Below, piece by piece: positions 7,944-14,916 of a DNA stretch of 16,848 nucleotides. The DNA is taken from NCBI GenBank assembly GCA_964644375.1, contig CAZXWJ010000073.1, forward strand, positions 1-16,848, read 5' to 3'. The notes beneath the pieces are model-generated. The model was not told the origin of the DNA. It saw only the letters and a program-made list of their open reading frames with translations, and searched no databases. Source of the stretch: CAYNYM01 sp964644375. Its GTDB lineage: Bacteria > Desulfobacterota > DSM-4660 > Desulfatiglandales > HGW-15. The translations under genes and the position numbers were made by a program. Each line of letters begins with the position of its first letter. The stretch's first letter is position 1.

Positions 7944-10085
7944 CTACTGTTTCATGCCCCCGTCAACCGCATGCTGAACCTCACGGAACCTGCTGAGTTT
8001 GTAGTAACGTCCACCGAGGGCCATGAGTTCCTCATGGGTACCCTGTTCCCGAATGCGTCCCTGATGCATGACCAGGATCCGGTCGGCCCTCCGGATGGTC
8101 GAGAGTCGATGCGCCACGACCAGGGTCGTTCGCTTTTTGGTCATTCGAAAAATGGCTGCCTGTATGAGACGTTCCGTTTCAGGATCCACACTGGAAGTGG
8201 CCTCATCCAGGATCAGTACCTCGGGGTCATAGGCCAGGGCCCTGGCGAAGGACAGGAGCTGGCGTTCCCCTGCCGAAAGGTTGCTGCCCCGCTCACCCAT
8301 CTCCTGGCGGAGGCCCTTTGGCGACATCTCGATGAATGAGCCGGCATTTGCCTCCTCTATGGCCTTTTCGACGGCCGCTTTTGAAATTCCTTCATCATCC
8401 AGAGAAATATTATCCGCCAGGCAACCGGAAAAGATAAAGACATCCTGCATTACGAGACCGATATGGGATCGCAGTTCCTTCTTGGACCACTCCCGAATAT
8501 CGATACCGTCCAGAACCACCCGACCTTCCTGGGGGTCGTAGAAACGTTCAAGGAGATTGACCACCGTTGTCTTGCCCGCCCCGGTCGCACCCACGACGGC
8601 CACCATTTCACCGGGTTTGACCTCAAAGGTCACCCGATCGAGAACCGGATGTTCTTCATGATAGGCAAAGGTCACCCCCTGGAACTGAAGGTGTCCCCTA
8701 ATTCTGTCGGGCACCTGCGGGTGCTTTGGATCCTCTATTTCCTCCCGAAGGTCCATGAATTCGAGTATGCGTTCAGTGGAGGCCATGGCGGATTGCATGA
8801 TATTGTACTTCTCCGAAATATCCCGAATGGGTTTAAAAAACATCTGAATATAGCTGATAAAGGCAACGAGTGAGCCGAGGGTCAACTGGTCGCTGATCAC
8901 CTTCCCTCCGCCGTGCCAGATCAGGAGGGCCACCGCAAAGGCCGAAAAAAGCTCCATTACCGGCATAAAGACCGCAAAGACCCGGATCTGCTTCATCCCT
9001 GCCAGAAAATTGTCATGATTGATTTTTCTGAAGGTCTCCATCTGATCCGCTTCCCTGGCAAAGAGCTGGACAATGCGCATGCCCGTGACCCGCTCTTGAA
9101 GAAAGGTGTTGATCTTGGCCACCGTCACACGCAACCGCCTGAAGGCCTCCCGGGCCAGGTTACTGAACAGCAGGGTCACCACAAAGATGACGGGAAGGAG
9201 GATGAAGCAGGCCAGGGCCAGGCGCCAGTTGAGATAAAGAAGCACTCCGAGGATGCCTAAGAGGATGAAAACGTCTTTGAAAACGGTCACAATGACGGAC
9301 TTGAACATCTCGTTCAAATTTTCGATATCGTTTGTCACCCGTGTCACCAGGCGCCCCACAGGGTGACGGTCAAAGAAGCTCACGGACTGCGACTGCATTC
9401 TCGAGAAAAGCTGCAGCCGTATGTCCAGCATGATATTCTGGCCGGTCTTTTCAAGCAGGTAGTATTCCCAGTATCCCAAGGCAAAGGAAAGCACCATAAA
9501 GGAGAGAAGAATCAAGCTGATAAGGGTTAGTCCCCTGAGATCTTTCGATCTCAATGCAAAAATTTCTTTCTGCTCAAGGGTCTCAAGTTTTTGCAGCCCA
9601 ACGGCTACCGAACCGTCCTCCATGACCATGGTATTCCGGGAAAACCCTTCAGGGAATAGCCTGTTCAGGGATTCAGGGTCGGTCTTATAAAACCTTTGTT
9701 CCGAAACAATGCCCAGCGTCCTGAACCTGTGAACAAGAGCGGGGTCTATTTTTCTGAGGTCCGTTTGATGAATGAGAAACTCCGAGGCCCCCTCCCCGGT
9801 TTTCTCGAGCAGGTGGCCGTATCGTTTAACAAAAGGACTGATTTCCGTGTCATCCATCGCAAAGAGATCGATTTTGTACCAGGAGCCCAGGATGTAACGG
9901 TCTATGGCTATCTTGGACAGATAGGGGAGTGCCAGATCCAGGAGAGTCATCAGGATGGTCAGGAGAAGGGCCAGGGCAATGATCCTCTTGTATGGAAAGG
10001 CATAACGGGCCAGCCTTTTCAGCAGCCTGAAATTGTAGGCCTTGCCCAGTTGGTCCTCTTCCATATAGCCATATTCGCCGTGCAT
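7944..10085 (-). CDS. ABC exporter half-transporter, catalytic-site subunit (BmrD/TM288/MdlB-like)
   Basis: A 713-residue inner-membrane half-transporter: an ABC membrane domain (about 25-430) followed by an ATPase domain (about 462-700). Walker A is GATGAGKTT (499-507), the signature is the variant LSAGE (603-607), Walker B is LILDE with catalytic E628, and the switch histidine is H659. Between the first two membrane helices (about 35-62 and 185-208) lies an insert of roughly 120 residues, predicted to face the outside. BmrD of Bacillus has an extracellular domain in the same place. Partner: the product of 10138-11913, which has the complementary degenerate motifs. AAGGAGG is 15 bases before the ATG at 10085, longer than usual; a non-canonical ATA in frame 9 bases upstream of the ATG would be better spaced. 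Substrates of such pairs are usually hydrophobic drugs, lipids or peptides; none can be assigned here. Confidence 0.9.
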   Translation of the reverse strand: MHGEYGYMEEDQLGKAYNFRLLKRLARYAFPYKRIIALALLLTILMTLLDLALPYLSKIAIDRYILGSWYKIDLFAMDDTEISPFVKRYGHLLEKTGEGASEFLIHQTDLRKIDPALVHRFRTLGIVSEQRFYKTDPESLNRLFPEGFSRNTMVMEDGSVAVGLQKLETLEQKEIFALRSKDLRGLTLISLILLSFMVLSFALGYWEYYLLEKTGQNIMLDIRLQLFSRMQSQSVSFFDRHPVGRLVTRVTNDIENLNEMFKSVIVTVFKDVFILLGILGVLLYLNWRLALACFILLPVIFVVTLLFSNLAREAFRRLRVTVAKINTFLQERVTGMRIVQLFAREADQMETFRKINHDNFLAGMKQIRVFAVFMPVMELFSAFAVALLIWHGGGKVISDQLTLGSLVAFISYIQMFFKPIRDISEKYNIMQSAMASTERILEFMDLREEIEDPKHPQVPDRIRGHLQFQGVTFAYHEEHPVLDRVTFEVKPGEMVAVVGATGAGKTTVVNLLERFYDPQEGRVVLDGIDIREWSKKELRSHIGLVMQDVFIFSGCLADNISLDDEGISKAAVEKAIEEANAGSFIEMSPKGLRQEMGERGSNLSAGERQLLSFARALAYDPEVLILDEATSSVDPETERLIQAAIFRMTKKRTTLVVAHRLSTIRRADRILVMHQGRIREQGTHEELMALGGRYYKLSRFREVQHAVDGGMKQ

Positions 10086-10137
10086 GGTGGTTATGAATAC
10101 CCTCCTTCGTCCAAACAGAAATATCGGTTATCGGTCT

Positions 10138-11913
10138 TTAATCTTCCAGTCCCTGAGCCAGAATCTGTTTCTCGTAGAGCCTGGCATACACATTGCCGGC
10201 TTTTACCAGGGTCTCATGATCCCCGACCTCCAGCAGCTCCCCACCTTCCAGGACGACAATCTTATCCGCTCTGCTGATGGTCGACAGCCTGTGTGAGACG
10301 ATCAGATTGGTTTTTTTGCTTCTTGAGGCCAGAATTTCATTGAGAATACGTTCTTCGGTACGCGTATCGACCATGGACAGGGCATCGTCCAGGATTAAAA
10401 CGGGGGGATCGGAAAGGATGGCCCGGGCAATGGTGAGACGCTGTCTTTGACCACCGGAAAGGGTAATGCCCCGCTCACCCAGCATCGTGTCCAATCCCTT
10501 TTCCAAACCCTGGACATCCTCCCAAATTTGGGCGCACCTCAAGGCGGAGGCCAGGGTCTCCTCAGGGATATCATGCCTGCCGAAAAGGACATTGTTCCTA
10601 ACGGTGTCCGAAAAAATGACGGCTTCCTGGGTCGCGAAACCGATACCCGATCTCAGGGTCTTCAAAGGAATGTCATGAAAATCCGTGCCGTCTATAAATA
10701 CCTTATCCCGCGGGGTGTCAAAGAGTCTGACAATGGCATGAAGGAGACTGGTCTTTCCTGAACCCACCCTCCCGACAATGGCAACGGTCCGACCCTCTTC
10801 CACGATCAAATCGAGGTTTCTCACCGCATAGGCCGATTGTTGGGGATACCTCAGGCTGAACCTTCTAAACTCGATGTGTCCTTTGATTCGGAAATCCTTA
10901 CAGGAACCATGCGGGTCGCTGATCGCAGGATTTTCTTCAAGAATATTATTTATCCGGCGCATGGAGGCGGCGCCGCGTTGCATGAGATTTGTGACCCAGC
11001 CCAGGGCCATCATGGGCCAGGTCAGAAGATTGAGATAGCTGATGAAGGCCACGAAATCCCCTGTCGTGATGTGGCCGAGGATGGTCAACCGCCCCCCGAG
11101 ACCGATCACAATCGCCAGCCCAAGATTTGTAAAAATGGCTACCATTGGGAAAAAAAGAGCAAAGGTCCTGGCCAGCTTCACATTTTCGGAGACATACGCC
11201 CTTCCCGTCCTCTTGATCTTTTCTTCCTGCCAGGATTCCCTGGAATAGGCCTTGACGACCCTGATGCCTGAAAAGGCCTCCCGCGCCCGTTCCGTCAGAT
11301 CCGAAAAGGCCTTCTGGACCTTTTCGTAGCCGGTTGACATGCGGCGGGTCAAAATCCTCGAAAAAATGATGATAACGGGGGCGGGGACAAGGGAAATCAG
11401 AGTGAGGGTTGGGCTGATACTCAGCATGAAACCCACGGCGGCCATGCCGAGGACCATGCCGTCGGTCAAGGCCACCAGGCCCATGCCTGTGGCCATGCGG
11501 ATGGCATTGATATCATTGACGGCCCTGGCCATGATATCCCCCGTCTTGGTTCTTTGAAAAAATGACGACGACAGGGTCTGCAGGTGATTGTAAAATCGAT
11601 TTCTTAATCCTTCCTCGATCTTTTTCGAGATGCCGAAAAGAAGATACCGCCAGACATACCGCAGTACGGCCATCACCAAGGCGATGGTCATGATTACCAG
11701 GGTATAGCGAAACAGGATGCCTGTGGTTGCCTCTCCAACGGTCAGGGTATCAATGGCCCTTTTGATAACAAGCGGGATCATAAGTTGCAGAAAGTCCACT
11801 GCAAGGAGGCCGGAAAGGCCTATGACCAGGCGCCAAAGGTTATTGCTGAAATACTCTTTTACCGGCAGAAAAATTTTTAACGTATTGGAAAAAGGAAAAT
11901 GAAGACCATTCAT
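10138..11913 (-). CDS. ABC exporter half-transporter, degenerate-site subunit (BmrC/TM287/MdlA-like)
   Basis: A 591-residue half-transporter, first gene of the minus-strand exporter operon. The six-helix membrane domain spans about 25-315 and the ATPase domain about 345-580. Walker A is GRVGSGKTS (381-389), the signature is canonical LSGGQ (485-489), and the switch histidine is H541. After Walker B (VLILD 505-509) the catalytic Glu is replaced by D510. This substitution marks the non-hydrolysing nucleotide site of heterodimeric exporters such as TM287/288 and BmrCD. It pairs with the variant LSAGE signature of the next gene, 52 bases downstream. The ATG at 11913 has no Shine-Dalgarno sequence, and a candidate promoter places the transcript start almost at the ATG, so the mRNA may be leaderless. 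Located in the inner membrane; substrate unknown. Confidence 0.9.
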   Translation of the reverse strand: MNGLHFPFSNTLKIFLPVKEYFSNNLWRLVIGLSGLLAVDFLQLMIPLVIKRAIDTLTVGEATTGILFRYTLVIMTIALVMAVLRYVWRYLLFGISKKIEEGLRNRFYNHLQTLSSSFFQRTKTGDIMARAVNDINAIRMATGMGLVALTDGMVLGMAAVGFMLSISPTLTLISLVPAPVIIIFSRILTRRMSTGYEKVQKAFSDLTERAREAFSGIRVVKAYSRESWQEEKIKRTGRAYVSENVKLARTFALFFPMVAIFTNLGLAIVIGLGGRLTILGHITTGDFVAFISYLNLLTWPMMALGWVTNLMQRGAASMRRINNILEENPAISDPHGSCKDFRIKGHIEFRRFSLRYPQQSAYAVRNLDLIVEEGRTVAIVGRVGSGKTSLLHAIVRLFDTPRDKVFIDGTDFHDIPLKTLRSGIGFATQEAVIFSDTVRNNVLFGRHDIPEETLASALRCAQIWEDVQGLEKGLDTMLGERGITLSGGQRQRLTIARAILSDPPVLILDDALSMVDTRTEERILNEILASRSKKTNLIVSHRLSTISRADKIVVLEGGELLEVGDHETLVKAGNVYARLYEKQILAQGLED

Positions 11914-11920
11914 TAGAAAA

Positions 11921-11950
11921 GAAATACTGAAACAGACCGGGGGATGTCAA
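11921..11950 (-). promoter_or_regulatory. Candidate promoter of the exporter / dikinase-like operon
   Basis: On the minus strand a perfect TTGACA (11950-11945) is followed after 18 bases by TATTTC (11926-11921), a weak -10 box. The predicted start is within a few bases of the ATG at 11913, which has no ribosome-binding site. The -35 is strong and the -10 poor, which would suit activator dependence, though that is inference. Confidence 0.4.
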
Positions 11951-11966
11951 CCTAATTAGTACGCAT

Positions 11967-11985
11967 CCGGAAAGGCCTTTTCCGG
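11967..11985. repeat. Inverted repeat in the divergent control region
   Basis: CCGGAAA (11967-11973) and TTTCCGG (11979-11985) form perfect 7-bp arms around 5 bases. It stands just upstream of the exporter's TTGACA box and could be an operator shared by the divergent units or a weak terminator. No proper T run follows in either direction. Confidence 0.4.
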
Positions 11986-12018
11986 TTTATGGCTATCAGC
12001 AATCAGAGCAAGCCGCGA

Positions 12019-12052
12019 CTGCGACAGGGTTCAATGGCGAGCCCTGTTGCGG
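12019..12052 (+). repeat. 11-bp imperfect stem-loop in the amidohydrolase leader
   Basis: CTGCGACAGGG (12019-12029) pairs with CCCTGTTGCGG (12042-12052), with two G-U pairs, around a 12-base loop. It lies about 230 bases before the gene start. If the transcript begins upstream of it, it would be part of a structured 5' leader; no terminator or anti-terminator partner is evident. Confidence 0.4.
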
Positions 12053-12285
12053 TAATCGATCGGCGTTTTTCAATACGGCTTCCGACTTGCGTCCTTTATA
12101 AAAATTCGGTATCGTCAAGAACTTTTTGTTTGTTGAGTGTATCCGCCTTCGGTGGATTTCATGGCGCCGACGTCAAGGTCCCAATAGCGACGGGCAAAAC
12201 CATTTGGATTCGGCCACCCTCTTCAAAAATTTTCAAGTGCTGGAAACGACGAGGTTTTCCGAAAAAATTACAGGTATTTCAAACC

Positions 12286-14040
12286 ATGTATTTCATTGAC
12301 AGACCCCACCGCAGCCTTTTGGAAACCGCCCTGGGCCATGAACCCGCCGATTTGATCATTCGGGACGGGACACTGATCGACGTCTATTCAGGGAGGTTGT
12401 TGCCCCATTATTCGGTAGCGATTCGAGGATCCTGGATTGCTTATGTGGGCACGGATACCGGCCCCATGATCGGGAAGGAAACACGGATCATTGAGGCTCA
12501 GGGCCGCATCATGTCGCCGGGGTATATCGATCCACACACCCATTTTGCCAATTACTGTGATCTTTCGGACCTTCTCAAATACGCCATCCCGGGCGGGACG
12601 ACGACCTTTGTGACCGAAGTGGAAAGCTATGCTTTTTCCAGCGGTGCTGAGGGTCTCAGGGCCTTTCTGAAACAGATTCGGAACCGGCCCGTGAAAATTT
12701 TTTGTCTGGTGCCCCCGATGGTGACCCTCAGCCCGGCTGTGGAACCGCTTTTCATTGGTGGAAAGGAATTCTCGACGCTTCTCGAAGATGACCTTGTCTT
12801 GGGTCTTGGGGAATCCTACTGGCAGAATGCCATACTTCCGCCCGATGACCGGGTCCTGGGACTTATCCGGGAGGCCTTGAAAGCCGGCAAATCGGTCCAG
12901 GGGCATGCAGCAGGGGCCTACGAAAAAAGACTTGCCGCTTACGTTGCCGCAGGGGCCCAATCCTGCCACGAGGCCGTGTCTCCCCGGGACATCCTGGCAA
13001 GGCTGGAGTCAGGGCTCTATACCATGCTCAGGGAAGGCTATATTCGCCGTGATCTCGAAAGCCTTCGCCCCCTTATCGGCAAAATCGACCTAAGGCGGTG
13101 TACCTTGTGCACCGACGGGGTCGATCCCGAACTGCTCCTCACCCGGGGCTATTTCCATGAGGTGGTCCAAAAGGCGGTCGACATGGGCGTCGATCCCATT
13201 GAGGCCGTCAGGATGGCGAGTCTCAACCCGGCGGAGCACTTCGGTCTTGATCACCTGGTGGGGGGACTTTCGCCCGGGCGGTTCGCCGATATCCTCCTCC
13301 TCCCCGCGCTCGGTCACATGAAACCGGATCTTGTCCTTTCGCAGGGTCGCATCGTATCCGATAACGGACACGTCACGGTTCCTTTGCCCAGAGTGCCCTA
13401 TCCGGCCACGTTGCTGAAGACGGTGAACATACCGCCTATCACACCGCAACAACTCTCTGTGCCTTCCGCCGCCTGCGAAAAGAAGGGGTCCGTCAGGACC
13501 TTGGATATCCAGGCGAACGGCCTGGTCATTCGTGAAGGAAGCGCACGCGTCGACTCCGACGGCCGGAAGATAGCGCCGAATACCAAGGAGGATCTTCTAA
13601 AGGTCGTCTTTATTGAAAGGGTGAGCGGCAAGGGCAAGATGTTCGTTGGTTTTGTGAGAGGCTGGGGACAAAGAAGAGGGGCCGTGGCTTCCAGCCTCGC
13701 CTGGGATGTCTCCGCCGTGGTGGCCATCGGCGCCGACGACCGGGACCTTGCTCTGGCCATCAATCGGGTCATTAAAGACCAGGGAAGTACGGTCCTGGCC
13801 GTGGAGAATGAAATAGAGCTGGCCGTCCCCTTTCCTGTCGGGGGATATGTATCCGAAAAAAAGATCGAAGACCTTGCCGAAGAGTTGAGGGAGCTGCAAG
13901 AAAGGCTCACCAAATTGGGTGTAACCAGCCCGACACCCCATCTTACCCTCATCACCCTGACCTCGGCGGCCATTCCCTTCATGCGGATAACGGAAAAAGG
14001 ATATTTCCGCTTTCGAGAAAATGACTATGTCGGGATATGA
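12286..14040 (+). CDS. Adenine-deaminase-family amidohydrolase, divergent
   Basis: A 584-residue metal-dependent amidohydrolase with the full layout of bacterial adenine deaminase (adenine to hypoxanthine and ammonia; usual length near 580). The N-terminal composite domain is followed by the barrel with H84 and H86 in DPHTHF, E176 in LGLGESYW, H207 in QGHAAG, H228 in CHEA and D277 in CTDGVDPE. The C-terminal Ade domain is at about 405-575. Two motifs that I know as strongly conserved in adenine deaminases are changed: the DPHEIANV segment after GTTT reads VTEVESYAF here (109-117), and AHDSHN in the C-terminal domain reads AWDVSA (472-477). Substrate may therefore differ. The ATG at 12286 is chosen because homology begins there; the frame is open upstream to 11989 and the ribosome site (AGG, 11 bases away) is weak. 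The LysE-type gene starts 3 bases after the stop. Confidence 0.8.
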   Translation: MYFIDRPHRSLLETALGHEPADLIIRDGTLIDVYSGRLLPHYSVAIRGSWIAYVGTDTGPMIGKETRIIEAQGRIMSPGYIDPHTHFANYCDLSDLLKYAIPGGTTTFVTEVESYAFSSGAEGLRAFLKQIRNRPVKIFCLVPPMVTLSPAVEPLFIGGKEFSTLLEDDLVLGLGESYWQNAILPPDDRVLGLIREALKAGKSVQGHAAGAYEKRLAAYVAAGAQSCHEAVSPRDILARLESGLYTMLREGYIRRDLESLRPLIGKIDLRRCTLCTDGVDPELLLTRGYFHEVVQKAVDMGVDPIEAVRMASLNPAEHFGLDHLVGGLSPGRFADILLLPALGHMKPDLVLSQGRIVSDNGHVTVPLPRVPYPATLLKTVNIPPITPQQLSVPSAACEKKGSVRTLDIQANGLVIREGSARVDSDGRKIAPNTKEDLLKVVFIERVSGKGKMFVGFVRGWGQRRGAVASSLAWDVSAVVAIGADDRDLALAINRVIKDQGSTVLAVENEIELAVPFPVGGYVSEKKIEDLAEELRELQERLTKLGVTSPTPHLTLITLTSAAIPFMRITEKGYFRFRENDYVGI

Positions 14041-14043
14041 AAT

Positions 14044-14676
14044 GTGATTTTCATTATTTATCTTCTCCAGGGAGCAACCCTGGCCCTCTCTGCAGCCATC
14101 ATGCCCGGGCCCTTCCAGGCCTTTCTGCTTTCCCGGGCACTCCGGCACGGGTGGAGACGCACCCTCCCTGCCGCCCTGGCGCCCCTGGTCACGGACGGAC
14201 CGATTATTTCGCTGGTGCTGTTTGTTCTCACCCGAACGCCTCAGGAATTCCTGGACATACTGCGTATTGCCGGAGGTCTTTTTATCCTCTATCTGGCTCG
14301 GGGTATCTTCTTGACCCTTCGTCAGGCCGATAAGATGTTGGCTCCTCCCGCAGGGGCCGGCCGACAGGCCTTTCTGCATGCCTTGATGATGAATTTTCTG
14401 AACCCTAATCCCTACATTTTTTGGAGTGTGGTCGCCGGGCCCATCGTGCTGACCGGCTGGCGGACCTCGCCCGCCCTCGGGATCACGTTTCTGGCGGGTT
14501 TTTACGGGACCTTCGTCTCCAGCTTGGTTGTCCTCATCATCCTATTCGCTTCGGCCGGGAAACTCGGTCCGAGAACAACCAAAATCCTGGCCTGTATGGC
14601 CGCCCTGGCCCTGGTGGCTTTCGGGATTTACCAGGTCACGACGGGGGTGACGGCCGTCCTATGGACCGCTAAGTAG
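14044..14676 (+). CDS. LysE/RhtB-family exporter
   Basis: A 210-residue inner-membrane protein with about six hydrophobic segments, the usual size and topology of LysE/RhtB amino-acid and small-metabolite exporters. The family's PGP motif is present in the first loop (SAAIMPGPFQAFLLSRALRH), and a conserved Asn-Pro segment (NFLNPNPYIFW) sits mid-protein. It starts with GTG at 14044, in the same frame as the amidohydrolase and only 3 bases after its stop. GGGATATGA, which spans that stop, probably supplies the ribosome site, so the two are translationally coupled. The coupling suggests export of the amidohydrolase's product or of a related toxic metabolite; that is inference. No terminator is obvious downstream. 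Confidence 0.8.
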   Translation: MIFIIYLLQGATLALSAAIMPGPFQAFLLSRALRHGWRRTLPAALAPLVTDGPIISLVLFVLTRTPQEFLDILRIAGGLFILYLARGIFLTLRQADKMLAPPAGAGRQAFLHALMMNFLNPNPYIFWSVVAGPIVLTGWRTSPALGITFLAGFYGTFVSSLVVLIILFASAGKLGPRTTKILACMAALALVAFGIYQVTTGVTAVLWTAK

Positions 14677-14846
14677 TTTTCATCCGGAAATGGCTTGCGG
14701 AAACCCGTTGCGCAACTGTGGGACTGCGACACCCAAAGGGTGCGAAGAATTGAGAACTTAACACTTGCACGGAGGTCCTTTCCGGAGGAGAAACAGCTGA
14801 GTGGGTTGCCAAAGGCCGTACACTTAACCTTCACGGTGTTTTGCTT

Positions 14847-14875
14847 TTGACACGGGCAGACCTTTCCCCTATACT
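14847..14875 (+). promoter_or_regulatory. Sigma-70 promoter of the SPOR-protein / yjbQ unit
   Basis: A perfect TTGACA (14847-14852) and TATACT (14870-14875) are separated by exactly 17 bases. Transcription should start near 14882, giving a leader of about 35 bases before GTG 14917. This is the best promoter in the window. Confidence 0.8.
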
Positions 14876-14916
14876 TTCGGGCCATATTCTTACCCGTATT
14901 CAAGGAATGACAAGGG

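Larger units (their letters stand above)
11914..12285. other. Divergent control region between the exporter operon and the amidohydrolase gene
   Basis: This 372-base gap separates two divergent transcription units. From left to right it holds the TTGACA promoter for the exporter, a CTAATTAG palindrome (11952-11959), a 7-bp inverted repeat at 11967-11985, an 11-bp imperfect hairpin at 12019-12052 and a short hairpin at 12141-12157. TATAAA near 12117 could be a plus-strand -10 box but lacks a good -35. The amidohydrolase frame stays open back to 11989, yet those 99 residues resemble nothing in the family and look fortuitous. I could not match it to a purine or other riboswitch. Confidence 0.45.

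Noticed and set aside
5592..8339. Plus-strand frames of 200-300 codons opposite the dikinase-like and ABC genes
   Set aside because: They lie opposite unambiguous conserved domains; their composition (His, Gly and Pro rich) is typical of antisense shadows.
12100..12125. TATAAA near 12117 as the amidohydrolase promoter
   Set aside because: No acceptable -35 hexamer lies 16-18 bases upstream, so it was not listed as a promoter.
11989..12285. N-terminal 99-residue extension of the amidohydrolase frame
   Set aside because: Homology to the adenine deaminase family begins at 12286, the extension shows no family feature or signal peptide, and it spans hairpins that fit a control region.
13597..14379. 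Minus-strand frame of 260 codons across the end of the amidohydrolase and the start of the LysE gene
   Set aside because: It is antisense to two well-supported genes and has no recognisable domain.
14700..14815. Possible c-di-GMP or cobalamin riboswitch, suggested by GGGTTGCC and GCAACTGTGGGA
   Set aside because: The required conserved cores (GCAAAG with its receptor, or GCCACTG) are absent, and the predicted promoter of the next gene lies downstream of the region.
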